In this document: positions 17,264 through 26,678 of the stretch, in pieces
How positions within the stretch are numbered: the stretch's first letter is position 1
Layout of the letters: every line of letters starts with the position of its first letter
Source: Planctomycetota bacterium
Lineage (GTDB): Bacteria > Planctomycetota > Planctomycetia > Pirellulales > Pirellulaceae
Assembly (NCBI GenBank): GCA_016872775.1
Contig: VGZA01000042.1
Coordinates: 1 to 52,776, forward strand
Reading direction: 5' to 3'
Length of the DNA: 52,776 nucleotides
The notes under the pieces: generated by a model
The model's input: only the letters and a program-made list of their open reading frames with translations
Told to the model about the DNA's origin: nothing
The model's database searches: none
Translations under genes and position numbers: made by a program

Positions 17264-17784
17264 TGTCGAGCCTCAAGCACCTGCATGTTGAACAACTCCT
17301 GACGCAGCTTCGCCCGCGCACGATGCAGTCGCGTTTCCACCGCGCTGTGGCTCACGCCCAGCCTGGCGGCGATTTCGTGGTAGCTCCAACCTTCCGAATA
17401 CTTCAACAGAAGAATCTCCGCGTCACGGGGCGGTAATTGCGCCATTGTCTTGCGTATCAACTGCTGTCGTTCGGTCGCCAGCAACCAGTCCAGCGGCTCC
17501 GGAACGGTACGATCCGTCTCGTCGGTCTGCACCACATCGCTGTACCGCTGCCGCAGTTTCTTGCGCCGCCCGCAGCCTCGGCGATACAACATCGACTGCC
17601 GCACCGCAAGCCGGTAGAGCCAGGGGGCGACCTTGGCGGGATCGGTCAACGGTGCGGCCTGTTTGACGGCGGCCAGGGATACTTCCTGCATGACGTCGTC
17701 CACCGCCTCACGCTCCCCCAGGCGCGCAAAAACAATGGTCCGCAGCCAGCGGTCATGGTCCGTCAGGATTTTTGACCAGTCCAT
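17260..17784 (-). CDS. ECF RNA polymerase sigma factor
   Basis: 174 residues from the ATG at 17784 (MDWSKILTDHDRWLRTIVFA). Region 2 includes LGEREAVDDVMQEVSLAAVK and PWLYRLAVRQSMLYRR. Region 4 is LPPRDAEILLLKYSEGWSYH, then EIAARLGVSHSAVETRLHRA, the helix-turn-helix that reads the -35 element. The frame is open further upstream to 18012 but without sigma-like sequence. It overlaps the anti-sigma gene by ATGA and heads a sigma/anti-sigma/PDZ operon, probably autoregulated and responding to an envelope signal. Confidence 0.9.
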   Translation of the reverse strand: MDWSKILTDHDRWLRTIVFARLGEREAVDDVMQEVSLAAVKQAAPLTDPAKVAPWLYRLAVRQSMLYRRGCGRRKKLRQRYSDVVQTDETDRTVPEPLDWLLATERQQLIRKTMAQLPPRDAEILLLKYSEGWSYHEIAARLGVSHSAVETRLHRARAKLRQELFNMQVLEARQ

Positions 17785-17935
17785 TCGGGTTACGACCACT
17801 GTCAGGTGCGACTTTCCGGGGCTACTTTTCGAGGCGATTCCAGCGATTGATGACGCCATCTTAATAGTTGCCGGCCGGCCGCGGTTCTTGCGGCAAAGTT
17901 TTGGGAAGAACGGGGGAACGGGGGGAACGTAGTTC

Positions 17936-19912
17936 TCAGTCCCGAAGCGCGCCTTTGCGCAATAGGTCCACGATCCGATCGACGTCGTAGACACAGCCTC
18001 CCCACGTCCCACCGCCGGCGGCCTGCAAGGCGGCCCATAAACGCGTGTCGTCAGGCAATTGGGGATCGGGCTTCAAGTCGCCGCGGAGGGGACGGTTCGC
18101 CAGAATGGCAGTACCGGCCGCGGCGCTTAGGTTTTCATTGTTCTCCCCGACCAGATTGACGCTGCCGATCAGCCGATTCCGGTCGACCACAATTTCGATC
18201 CAGTCTCCATCGCGTACTTTTCCGATCGGGCCTCCTGCGAGTGCTTCGGGGCCAACATGACCGATACAGGCTCCGGTGCTGACGCCGGAGAAGCGCGCGT
18301 CGGTTACGACCGCTACCTCACGTCCCCAAGGGAGAAATTTTAAAGCGGACGTGATCTGGTAAGTCTCCTCCATGCCGGTGCCGAGCGGTCCGCGGGCGAT
18401 CAGTACCAGGATGTCGCCCGGCTGCAGCGGTCGTTCCCCCTGGCCTTTGATCGCGGCGATCGCGTCGCGTTCGCGCGTAAAGACGCGCGCCGGTCCCGTC
18501 TTTCGATAGACGCCGTCGGCGTCGACGACGCGAGCATCGATCGCAGTCGCCTTGATCACGGACCCCTCCGGGCAGAGGTTGCCGACCGGAAAACAGACGG
18601 TGCTCGTCAGCCCGCGCTGTCGCGCCAGTTCGGGTGGAATGATGACGTCGTCGGCACGAACTCCATCGGCGGTGAACAGCCGTTCGCGGACCTGCCGCCG
18701 GCGATCGGATTGCTCCCACCACTCCAGGACGTCTCCGAGCGACTTGCCGGTGACGGTGAGCGCGTCCAAGTCGAGCAGTTTCCTTGCGCGCAGGTGCAGC
18801 ATGATCTCAGGGACTCCTCCCGCGAGGAAGACCCGGACGGTCGGGTGATTGGTGGGACCGTTGGGCAGCACGTCGACGAAGCGCGGAACACTGCGGTTGA
18901 CTTCGTTCCATTCGGCGACACTCGGACGCTGCAGGCCGGCTGCGTGCGCAATCGCGGGGATGTGCAGCAGCAAGTTCGTCGATCCGCCGCAGGCGGCGTG
19001 GACGACCATGGCGTTACGAATGGATGCCGGAGTAATAATCTGTCGCATTGTCCGGCCTGACATGGCCAGATCCCAGAGAACGCGCGCGCTGCGCGTGGCC
19101 AATTCCCGCCAGACCGGTTGGCCGCTCGGCGCGAGTGCCGAATGGGGAAGGGCCATTCCGAGAGCTTCCGCCACGACCTGGGAGGTGGCCGCGGTTCCTA
19201 GAAACTGACAGCCTCCGCCGGGTGATGCGCAGGCTGCGCACCCGGCCGCTGCCGCTTCCTCCAGGCTGATCTGTCCGTGGGCGTAGCGCGCGCCGATCGT
19301 CTGTACTTTGCCGGCATCCTCGCCCTGCGTCGGCGGCAGCGTCACGCCTCCCGGCACCAGGACGCACGGCAGATCGTGCATCGCGGCCAGTGCCATCATC
19401 ATTGCGGGCAGTCCCTTGTCACAAGTTGCGACGCCGACAACGCCACGTCGGGTCGGCAGCGATCGGATCAGGCGGCGCAGCACCATCGCCGCGTCATTCC
19501 GATAGGGCAGGCTATCGAACATTCCGGTCGTGCCCTGGGTTCGTCCGTCGCATGGATCGGAGCAATAGGCGGCGAACGGCACACCGCCCAGCGACTTCAG
19601 TTCCCTGGCTGCCGCCTGCACCAGCAATCCAACTTCCCAGTGGCCGGTGTGGTATCCCAGGGCCACGGGGGTACCGTCGGCGCCGCGTAGTCCTCCCTGA
19701 GTCGAGAGCAGCAGGAACTGGGGGCCCAACAGGTCCTGCGGTCGCCAACCCATTCCGACATTCTGCGTCCAGCCGAACAGATCGCCGCTCGACCAGTTCC
19801 GCAGCATTTCGTCGGTCAGCGGCAGCGCGCCTTGCGGCCCCGCGGCATGCGTCTGGATTTCTCCGAGCAGCGAACTGTCCATCTCCAGTAATTCCGCCAA
19901 TGCGGTTGTCAT
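17936..19912 (-). CDS. IlvD/Edd-superfamily dehydratase, YjhG/YagF (D-xylonate) type
   Basis: 658 residues, the length of the YjhG/YagF branch (about 655) and longer than IlvD or Edd. Long identical-looking stretches to that branch include [71 protein letters not shown] and [20 protein letters not shown]. The three Cys in these motifs are positioned to hold the Fe-S cluster. The family dehydrates D-xylonate to 2-keto-3-deoxy-xylonate in non-phosphorylating pentose breakdown. The start ATG overlaps the stop of the upstream pseudokinase (ATGA). No other pentose-pathway gene is in the window. Confidence 0.88.
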   Translation of the reverse strand: MTTALAELLEMDSSLLGEIQTHAAGPQGALPLTDEMLRNWSSGDLFGWTQNVGMGWRPQDLLGPQFLLLSTQGGLRGADGTPVALGYHTGHWEVGLLVQAAARELKSLGGVPFAAYCSDPCDGRTQGTTGMFDSLPYRNDAAMVLRRLIRSLPTRRGVVGVATCDKGLPAMMMALAAMHDLPCVLVPGGVTLPPTQGEDAGKVQTIGARYAHGQISLEEAAAAGCAACASPGGGCQFLGTAATSQVVAEALGMALPHSALAPSGQPVWRELATRSARVLWDLAMSGRTMRQIITPASIRNAMVVHAACGGSTNLLLHIPAIAHAAGLQRPSVAEWNEVNRSVPRFVDVLPNGPTNHPTVRVFLAGGVPEIMLHLRARKLLDLDALTVTGKSLGDVLEWWEQSDRRRQVRERLFTADGVRADDVIIPPELARQRGLTSTVCFPVGNLCPEGSVIKATAIDARVVDADGVYRKTGPARVFTRERDAIAAIKGQGERPLQPGDILVLIARGPLGTGMEETYQITSALKFLPWGREVAVVTDARFSGVSTGACIGHVGPEALAGGPIGKVRDGDWIEIVVDRNRLIGSVNLVGENNENLSAAAGTAILANRPLRGDLKPDPQLPDDTRLWAALQAAGGGTWGGCVYDVDRIVDLLRKGALRD

Positions 19913-21525
19913 GAGCGATCCTTTTTTCCGGCCAATCGGTCCTGGGCGATCTCCACGAAACGCTCCATTTCCTGATTTCCCTTATAGAGTTTCACGATAC
20001 TGCTCCAGATTTTTCGCGCCTCGAGCGTGCTTCCCTGTTCCATCAGTTCGTCGGCGGTCTGCAGCCGGGACTGCAGGAAGGCGCTCCGATCGATCGTGGA
20101 TTCGTCGGATTCGATTCGAGCAATCTGGCGCCGCGCAAGATTGAAGTAGACGCGGGCGTCGGAATCGCCTTCCATCAAATCGACGATCCCCTGGTACTTT
20201 TCCAGAGCGGTGATACGGTCGCCAAACTGTTCGCAATTCCAGGCGTCGATATAGAGTCGCTCCACTTCGGTCTGGGGCTCTCGTCCGAACTTGATCTTGA
20301 GACGCAAGCGGTTTTCCGCGAGGTCCATATCGATCTTGTCGATCTGCTGCCTGGCCGCCGCCGCGTGGTGGCTGTCGGGGTATCTTTCCAGCAACGGCAG
20401 CAGGTAATCGGTTTTTGCGCGCTGCCCGCTGTCGCGATCCTCGCTGGCGAGCAACTGCGCTGCGCGGTCCATCATTTGGTCGGCGTTGAGCGGTCGCGCC
20501 GCGAAGTAGATTCCAACGGAGCCAACGCAAAGGACGACCGCGAGGCAGGTCGCGAGAAACCAGGCCCGTTCCAGCAGCGGCGGCTTCTTTTCCTCTTCCA
20601 GATCACGTTCCTCGGCGACGTGGCCGAGCAGCCGCTGGGCGTCGGAGCGTTGCGCTTGCAGCCGTACGGCACTTATGCCACGGGTCATCTGTTCTGTCAC
20701 GCTGATCCCTTCAGCGACTCGCCTTTCCGTCTCCTCCAGCGCCATCACCAGGGCGGCCGCGGAATGCGTGCGCGTCAGCGGATTCTTCTGCAACAGCTGC
20801 GCGATAACCGCATCGAGCCAGATGGGGCAGTCAAAAACCAGGGTGGCGACGCGGGGCGGATTCTGTTGCCGATGTGCCTCCAGCAATTCCTCAACCGATC
20901 GCCCCGGGCAGGGCAAATGGGAGGTGAGCATCCGGAACATCAGGACCCCCAGGGCATAAAGGTCGACTTTGGGGGTGGCGAGCGTGGAGCCTGGACTGAA
21001 CTCGGGCGCTAGCCCGCTTGCCGATTCGGCGGTGCGCGGTTTGCGCGTCACAAAGGTGCTTCCCAGATGCCGTTGAATGCGGAAGTCGAGGATCCGCGGC
21101 AAGCCGTGTTCATCGATCATGATCTTTTCCGGAATCAACAGCTCGTGGAAAATCCCCTGCTCGTGGGCGACGACCAGCGCCGAGGCGATCTCCTTGGCGT
21201 ACGTCACCGCGGTCTGCCACGGCAGACTGCCTTGCCGGAGCGATTCGGCGAGCGATTCGCCGGTGACGATTTCTGACGCCAGATAGGCGAACTGGTCAAC
21301 GATCCCGCCGCCGAAGCTGCGGGCAATCCGAGGATGGCGTAACCGGTTCAACCGCTCGCATTCGTCGATATATTCGGCGGCCGCCGCGGGGTTGACGCCC
21401 AAGGCCAGCGGAAACACCTTGAGTGCCACCGTTTTACGCTTCGCGACATGCACCGCGCGGAAAGTCGATTCCGCTCCCGGCAATCGCTCTTCCAGGGCAA
21501 ACGGTCCGATTCGCGATGGGTCCAC
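19909..21525 (-). CDS. Membrane-anchored Ser/Thr pseudokinase
   Basis: 538 residues from a GTG at 21525. The kinase fold keeps the Lys of VALKVF (Lys36), but the catalytic loop reads FHELLIPEK instead of HRDLKPEN, so the catalytic Asp and the metal-binding Asn are gone; DFG is DFR (147-149). A membrane helix ([20 protein letters not shown]) follows, then a helical TPR-like C-terminal region. The GTG is chosen because GGGGGGA lies just upstream; the frame is open to a TTG at 21648, but that would overlap the promoter of the divergent small gene. It is coupled by ATGA to the dehydratase. It is probably a signalling scaffold rather than an enzyme. Confidence 0.8.
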   Translation of the reverse strand: MDPSRIGPFALEERLPGAESTFRAVHVAKRKTVALKVFPLALGVNPAAAAEYIDECERLNRLRHPRIARSFGGGIVDQFAYLASEIVTGESLAESLRQGSLPWQTAVTYAKEIASALVVAHEQGIFHELLIPEKIMIDEHGLPRILDFRIQRHLGSTFVTRKPRTAESASGLAPEFSPGSTLATPKVDLYALGVLMFRMLTSHLPCPGRSVEELLEAHRQQNPPRVATLVFDCPIWLDAVIAQLLQKNPLTRTHSAAALVMALEETERRVAEGISVTEQMTRGISAVRLQAQRSDAQRLLGHVAEERDLEEEKKPPLLERAWFLATCLAVVLCVGSVGIYFAARPLNADQMMDRAAQLLASEDRDSGQRAKTDYLLPLLERYPDSHHAAAARQQIDKIDMDLAENRLRLKIKFGREPQTEVERLYIDAWNCEQFGDRITALEKYQGIVDLMEGDSDARVYFNLARRQIARIESDESTIDRSAFLQSRLQTADELMEQGSTLEARKIWSSIVKLYKGNQEMERFVEIAQDRLAGKKDRS

Positions 21526-21585
21526 CGAAATCCCCCCTCGAAACTGCCCTTCGGTCGGCCCACATTGGCCGGACCGGCGAGTCTC

Positions 21586-21615
21586 GTTGATGGAAACATC
21601 TTTGCTCGTTATACT
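21586..21615 (+). promoter_or_regulatory. Sigma-70-type promoter for the small basic protein gene
   Basis: TTGATG (21586-21591) and TATACT (21610-21615) are separated by 18 bases, with the ATG 33 bases after the -10. It lies in the divergent gap and argues against the longest start of the pseudokinase. Confidence 0.6.
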
Positions 21616-21647
21616 TTGCGGTTCGTCGAATAGCCAGGAGCCCCCCA

Positions 21648-21917
21648 ATGACGATTGATAAGAGCTTGAAGGTGCGTCGCGGACTCGTCCGCGTGCGCAG
21701 TGTCATGACCCGTGCCGAACGTTTGGCGAACCTGAAGCAGGCCGATCGCTGGAAAGAAGGCGACAGCGTTTTGGGGCTACCCAAGGTGCGCGTGGCCAAA
21801 GTGGCGATGAAAAAGAAAAAGGTCAAGAAGGAAGAAGCCGCCGAGGGCGCCGCTGCCGCTGCCGCTCCCGCCGATGCCGCAAAAAAGGCTGCCGCCCCCG
21901 CCAAGCCAAAGAAATAA
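21648..21917 (+). CDS. Small basic protein (PVC-specific family)
   Basis: 89 residues. The N-terminal ~50 residues (MTIDKSLKVRRGLVRVRSVM, then TRAERLANLKQADRWKEGDS and VLGLPKVRV) match the short basic protein conserved in Planctomycetes, Chlamydiae and Verrucomicrobia (TIGR04137-like). The tail is Lys/Ala/Pro-rich, like histone-type or ribosome-associated tails. The ATG has CAGGAG upstream and a good sigma-70-like promoter. The molecular function is unknown; binding to nucleic acid is suggested only by charge. Confidence 0.85.
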   Translation: MTIDKSLKVRRGLVRVRSVMTRAERLANLKQADRWKEGDSVLGLPKVRVAKVAMKKKKVKKEEAAEGAAAAAAPADAAKKAAAPAKPKK

Positions 21918-21989
21918 CGCGACCCAACTCGCCCTGGAACGTCGCTCGACCCTGCCGGATTTTTCCCCGGCAGCAAGGAATGACCTGTC

Positions 21990-23261
21990 ATGCGCTGCAA
22001 GTTGTCGTATGGCCGGAGCGTACTGGAAGTCGAGTTGCCCACGGAACGCGTGGTCAAGTCCTTGGCCTACCAACCGGCAGCGCCATTGGTCGAACCTCGC
22101 GAGACGCTCGAGCAACTGCTGGGATCGCCCCTGGGAACTCCTCCGCTGGCGGAGTTGGCTCGCGGGAAGCGCAATGCCTGCATTTTGATCTGCGACATCA
22201 CGCGACCTGTTCCCAACGAATTAATCCTGCGGCCGATCCTGCGCACATTGGAACGAGCCGGGGTTCCGCGTGAGCAGATTCTGATATTGATCGCCACGGG
22301 ACTGCATCGTCCGAATCTCGGTGATGAGGTGGTGGAACTGGTCGGCAAGGAGATCGCAGCCAACTATCGGATCGAAAACCATGATGGGCTGGACCTTGGA
22401 TCGCACACCTACCTGGGCGACAGCCCCCGTGGAGTTCCGATCTGGATCGATTCCCGCTACGTCCAAGCTGAGCTGAAAATTACGACCGGGCTGATCGAGC
22501 CTCACTTGATGGCCGGATATTCCGGAGGGCGTAAAGTGATCTGCCCGGGTGTCGCGGCGCTGGAAACCGTGAAGGTCTGGCATGGACCCAGGTTCCTGGA
22601 ACACCCTCTGGCCGATTGTGGGATTATCGAAGGGAATCCGGTTCACGAGGAGAACAGCTGGATCGCCAGCCACGCGGGCTGCGACTTCATCGTCAACGTC
22701 GTTATGGACGCCGAGCGCCGGCCGTTGGCCTTTTTTGCGGGAGATATGCACCGCGCATTCCTCCAGGGCGTGGAGTTTGTTCGAGGCATCGTGCGTGACA
22801 CCGTTCCCGAGCCCGTCGACATCGTGGTCACAAGTTCCGCGGGTTATCCACTCGACACGACTTTTTACCAATCGGTGAAAGGGATGACCGGTGCGCTGCC
22901 GATCGTCAAGCAGGGGGGAACGATCGTAATTGCCGCGAGCCTTACCGAGGGGATCGGCAGCGCGCCGTTCCAGCAACTGTTCCAGGAGCACGCCGACCTC
23001 GAGACGTTCATGCAACGGATCCTGGGCCGCGATTATTTTGTCATGGACCAGTGGCAGCTCGAAGAACTGGCCAAAGTACGGCGCAAAGCCCGCGTCAAGA
23101 TGGTGAGCGACGGACTGTCGGCCAGCATGCTCGACCGACTTTTCGTGGAAAGTGCCGCCAGCGTTGAACTCGCCGTTGCCGAATCGCTTGCCGACTACGG
23201 ATCGCAGGCGACGATCGCCGTGATCCCCAAGGGGCCTTACGTCCTGGCCCAGGTCGGATGA
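21990..23261 (+). CDS. larA: Nickel-dependent lactate racemase family protein (LarA-like)
   Basis: 423 residues. Active-site positions of LarA are all present: DITRP (Asp69, Arg72), GLHRP with His106, [11 protein letters not shown] with His172, RK with Lys182 (the residue that carries the nickel pincer cofactor), and VWHGP with His198 (nickel ligand). These run two residues behind the Lactobacillus plantarum numbering. The family interconverts the stereoisomers of 2-hydroxy acids, and not all members act on lactate. The cofactor genes larB, larC and larE are not in this window. It follows the small basic protein gene by 72 bases. Confidence 0.85.
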   Translation: MRCKLSYGRSVLEVELPTERVVKSLAYQPAAPLVEPRETLEQLLGSPLGTPPLAELARGKRNACILICDITRPVPNELILRPILRTLERAGVPREQILILIATGLHRPNLGDEVVELVGKEIAANYRIENHDGLDLGSHTYLGDSPRGVPIWIDSRYVQAELKITTGLIEPHLMAGYSGGRKVICPGVAALETVKVWHGPRFLEHPLADCGIIEGNPVHEENSWIASHAGCDFIVNVVMDAERRPLAFFAGDMHRAFLQGVEFVRGIVRDTVPEPVDIVVTSSAGYPLDTTFYQSVKGMTGALPIVKQGGTIVIAASLTEGIGSAPFQQLFQEHADLETFMQRILGRDYFVMDQWQLEELAKVRRKARVKMVSDGLSASMLDRLFVESAASVELAVAESLADYGSQATIAVIPKGPYVLAQVG

Positions 23262-23420
23262 CGCTGTTTCGCGAGTGATTCGCGGCAAGCAGGTCGGCGG
23301 AGCCTTCCCGAGTCTACGGGGGTGAAGTATTATTCGATGAGGGACGCGTAACGGTCGCAATTCACGGCCAGCGTGCAGCGGCCCAGATGGTCCCAAACAC
23401 AGGCAGACTGTAGCCCACCT

Positions 23421-24947
23421 ATGAGCAAGCTCGCGCCGGCGATCGGCATTGATCTGGGGACCACGTTTTCCGTGATTGCGCGATTGGACGACTTGGGGCG
23501 GCCGGAGACGATTACCAACGCCGAAGGGGACAAGATTACCCCCAGCGTCGTCTTGTTCGAGGGCACAAATATTGTCGTCGGCAAGGAAGCCGTCAAAGCG
23601 ATCGCCACCGATGCCGGATCCGTCGCCGAGTGCGCTAAACGGCAGTTGGGGCAGCGCGTATTCGACAAGTTGCTGGGGGGGCGTCATTATCCCCCCGAGG
23701 CGCTGCAGGCGATGGTGCTTAACAAGCTGCGACAGGATGCCTCGCAGCGGATCGGCGAAATCCGGCAGGCCATCATTACGGTCCCGGCCTATTTTGACGA
23801 AATTCGCCGCAAGGCGACCCAGGATGCCGGTTACATGGCCGGGCTGGAAGTCATGAACATTATCAATGAGCCCACGGCGGCGGCGGTCGCGTTCGGCTTC
23901 AAGGAAGGATTCCTCAATCCGGATGGTCAGGGCGCCGAACGGTGTAATATCCTGGTTTACGACCTGGGGGGAGGCACGTTCGACGTCACGGTCATGGAAT
24001 TGAACGGCAAGGAGTTCAACACCCTGGCGACAGATGGCGACGTGCAGCTTGGCGGCCGTGATTGGGACCAGAGACTCGTCGATCTGGTCGCGGAGGAGTT
24101 CATCCGTCGGCATCGCATCGACCCGCGCGAGGACGCAAATACGGAAGGCCGATTGTGGCGGGAATGCGAGGACGCCAAGAGAACGCTCTCGGCTCGCATG
24201 AAGACGTCCATTGCCTGCGACTACCGGGGACAAGCGATACGCCTGGAGGTGACCCGCGACAAGTTCCACGAAATCACGCAGGATCTCCTCGATCGCACTG
24301 CGTTCACGACCCGGCAGACTCTGCAGGCGGCTGGACTGGACTGGAAAGATGTCGGCCGAGTGCTGCTCGTCGGCGGTTCAACACGAATGCCCGCGGTCGT
24401 CGAGATGCTGAGGAGTCTCAGCGGCAAAGAACCGGATACATCCGTCTCCCCCGATGAAGCGGTCGCCCACGGGGCGGCGCTTCACGCGGGCCTGCTGCTC
24501 GCGCGCAGCAATGGACCCCCGCCCCGATTCAATATCCGCAACGTCAACTCGCACAGCCTGGGTGTCGTGGCGGTCGATCCGCAAACAAACCGGCGGCGCA
24601 CAGCGATCATGATCCCGCGCAATACGCCGCTGCCGGTCAAATACAAACGGTCGTTCAAGACCATCAAGCCCAATCAACGCTCCATCCTGGTCAACATCGT
24701 CGAGGGGGAGAGTCCTTCGCCGGATGATTGTGCCCAGATTGGAAAATGCTCGGTCAAGCCCTTGCCGGCGAGACTGCCGGCGGATACGCCGATCGACGTC
24801 TACTTTCGCTACGAGGAAAACGGGCGACTGACAGTGACGGTCAATGTCGCCGACAAGAAAATTCGTCATGAAATCGAGCGGGACAATTCGCTCAGCCAGG
24901 ACCAACTCGACAGTTGGCGCCGCTTCATCGTCAAGCCGGTCGGCTAG
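23421..24947 (+). CDS. Short Hsp70 (DnaK-family) protein without lid
   Basis: 508 residues. The ATPase domain is complete: IGIDLGTTFSVIARL, NEPTAAAVAFGF, VYDLGGGTFDVTVMELNG, and VLLVGGSTRMPAVVEML. A beta substrate-binding domain follows (SLGVVAVDPQTNRR, then IPRNTPLPVKYKRSFKT, then NGRLTVTVNV). The protein ends soon after IERDNSLSQDQLDSW, so the alpha-helical lid of DnaK (about 130 residues) is missing. The start at 23421 (MSKLAPAIGIDLG) is where the family begins. No dnaJ or grpE is nearby. It is likely a specialised paralogue rather than the housekeeping DnaK. Confidence 0.88.
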   Translation: MSKLAPAIGIDLGTTFSVIARLDDLGRPETITNAEGDKITPSVVLFEGTNIVVGKEAVKAIATDAGSVAECAKRQLGQRVFDKLLGGRHYPPEALQAMVLNKLRQDASQRIGEIRQAIITVPAYFDEIRRKATQDAGYMAGLEVMNIINEPTAAAVAFGFKEGFLNPDGQGAERCNILVYDLGGGTFDVTVMELNGKEFNTLATDGDVQLGGRDWDQRLVDLVAEEFIRRHRIDPREDANTEGRLWRECEDAKRTLSARMKTSIACDYRGQAIRLEVTRDKFHEITQDLLDRTAFTTRQTLQAAGLDWKDVGRVLLVGGSTRMPAVVEMLRSLSGKEPDTSVSPDEAVAHGAALHAGLLLARSNGPPPRFNIRNVNSHSLGVVAVDPQTNRRRTAIMIPRNTPLPVKYKRSFKTIKPNQRSILVNIVEGESPSPDDCAQIGKCSVKPLPARLPADTPIDVYFRYEENGRLTVTVNVADKKIRHEIERDNSLSQDQLDSWRRFIVKPVG

Positions 24948-25308
24948 TTGTATAGCCCCACTTTGCGGCGAATTCTCATCGGCTTCCGCCGTGGGAGCCA
25001 CAACGAAAGCAAGGATAGATGTTGCGGCCGACGTGTGGGACGCGTTGCTCCGCTCCAAACTATGAGGGCCGCCCCGTTGGGGCTTTCGGTTTTTTCTCGA
25101 TACGGTCCCCGGGGCTTCGCCGGAGTACCGGCTCCGTCCCGGGCTTAACTAGGGCCGCCGCTTCGCGGCTAAGAGTGCTGTTGCAAGCGGCGAAGCTATG
25201 TCGCGCGGTTCAAATCCAGCCCCTTGGTAATATTCCCAACGGGATCCACCAAGACAGCCAAACGTTATTCTGGAGAATGATGGCGGAACGGTGAGTCGCA
25301 AGCGTCAG
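24948..25308. other. Intergenic region with several hairpins
   Basis: No gene seen. Apart from the terminator near 25071, the stretch 25105-25200 holds several GC-rich inverted segments (for example ccccggggcttcgccgg and gccgcttcgcggc). A T-loop-like gttcaaatc at 25207-25215 does not form a tRNA. Confidence 0.4.
25066..25096 (+). terminator. Rho-independent terminator after the Hsp70 gene
   Basis: GCCCC (25071-25075), loop GTT, GGGGC (25079-25083), followed by tttcggtttttt. It is about 120 bases downstream of the Hsp70 stop. Confidence 0.5.
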
Positions 25309-26652
25309 TCATTCCTTGGTGGTTTCCTCAGCGCGTTTCCATACCTTTCCGCGAAGTTGTGAACCCAAGACAGTGCGCGCCGGCCAATGCCGACTGTCAC
25401 GGGAGAGGATTGGATTGTCGCCCAACAGGAAGTACTCGTCGTCCGCCAACGGCACGGCGGAGTTCCAGGACGGATCGTCGACGCCGGTTCCCCGGTAGTA
25501 AATATCGCGCCAGATCCGGATACGTTCCAGGCGCATCCAGGCGGGATCCAGGGAAGAACGGCGATACGGGCAAGCCCCGAATTGGATGCTGCCGCGAGGA
25601 GCAGGCGTATTGTTCGCGAGTTCTTTGGGGATCTCCGAATGGACCAATTGCTCGCCGTCGATATGCAGCCAGATTTGCCGGTCGCAAAGTGTGAAATCGA
25701 CGTTCACCCAGGCGTCCGATCGGAACGCGGAGGTCTTGAATTTTTCAATCAAGCGTTCCTGCAGGAAAACCTCGCCGCCGACGTCGTCGACGCGCAGCCG
25801 GACTTCGATCCAGTCGGCGCCCCACGGCAGCCGCATCGCCAGCAAGGCACCATCGGCGGTGATCAGTTCCAAGCTCACTGCCAGATCATGGACCGGCCGC
25901 AGATGGTGCGAGGATGCGGAATTATAGGGATCGTTGTCGAGAATCGGCCCGGTTTCGAAACGTGGATGGGGACCATCGACGCAGTTCCAATGCTGGTACT
26001 CGATCCAATCGAGCCGGTCAGGGTGCGTAGATTCGCTGTTTCCGATTTCGCGCTGCCATCGCAGTCCCTTCGCGGTCAGCCGCCAGGGCTCCGAACCTGC
26101 GTCGGGCTTCCATCGTGGAGGAGGCGACTGCTCCAGGGAGGGGCGATGCAGGTCGTCATAGACCAGGACTGCCAGCTCACAAAACTGCTGGTAGTTCTTC
26201 CGCCAGAGCTCATCGTTGACGTACAGTTCTCCGTCGCGAATCGCGATCCGCTCGCCGGGCAAGCCAACGACGCGCTTGATCACCGCCGCGCTGCCTTCTT
26301 CAGCAACGACCGCCGCCAGCACATCGCCACGCTGAATTGCGCCGCGAGTAACCGGCCAGTGGTCAACCATTACCCGCTGCCCTTGACGCAGAATTGCCCC
26401 ATCGTCGAGGCAATTGACGAAGCCGCAATTCGGGCAGACGATGCGGCCGCGGCGGGCGGTCGAGGCATCCACGCGAAAGCGGAAGCGACAATCCCGGCAA
26501 GCCAGACTGAAGTGTTCGCCGGGGTAGGCTTCCGCCATCGAGCCGCCGCTGACCCGTAGAGTACTGAACAGCCCGCGGAAAAATGACAAGCGGACGACGA
26601 CCAGAATGGCGGCCACGAACAGCATCCATTGGAACGCCCGTCGCCGCTTCAC
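25309..26652 (-). CDS. lepB: Signal peptidase I with zinc-ribbon and lectin-like inserts
   Basis: 447 residues, far longer than usual. An N-terminal membrane anchor (MLFVAAILVVV) is followed by the nucleophile Ser38 in VSGGSMAE, the general base Lys126 in AAVIKRVVGLPGE, and the C-terminal box LGDNPILSRDSR. Between Ser and Lys are paired Cys (C52xxC55, C73xxC76), a zinc-ribbon-like insert. Between the Lys region and the last box (about residues 195-385) is a beta-rich concanavalin/LamG-like insert (WLHIDGEQLVHSE). It removes signal peptides at the membrane surface. It lies 26 bases after the OmpH-like gene, so both are probably one transcript. Confidence 0.85.
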   Translation of the reverse strand: MKRRRAFQWMLFVAAILVVVRLSFFRGLFSTLRVSGGSMAEAYPGEHFSLACRDCRFRFRVDASTARRGRIVCPNCGFVNCLDDGAILRQGQRVMVDHWPVTRGAIQRGDVLAAVVAEEGSAAVIKRVVGLPGERIAIRDGELYVNDELWRKNYQQFCELAVLVYDDLHRPSLEQSPPPRWKPDAGSEPWRLTAKGLRWQREIGNSESTHPDRLDWIEYQHWNCVDGPHPRFETGPILDNDPYNSASSHHLRPVHDLAVSLELITADGALLAMRLPWGADWIEVRLRVDDVGGEVFLQERLIEKFKTSAFRSDAWVNVDFTLCDRQIWLHIDGEQLVHSEIPKELANNTPAPRGSIQFGACPYRRSSLDPAWMRLERIRIWRDIYYRGTGVDDPSWNSAVPLADDEYFLLGDNPILSRDSRHWPARTVLGSQLRGKVWKRAEETTKE

Positions 26653-26678
26653 GCGTCATCCCTTCTCCTGGCCAGCGC

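Noticed and set aside
22221-24269. Long minus-strand frame (682 codons) antisense to larA and the Hsp70 gene
   Set aside because: It is a GC-bias shadow of two clear genes and shows no domain.
25140-25260. tRNA-like segment with gttcaaatc
   Set aside because: The T-stem does not pair (three of five positions mismatch) and no acceptor or anticodon arms could be drawn.
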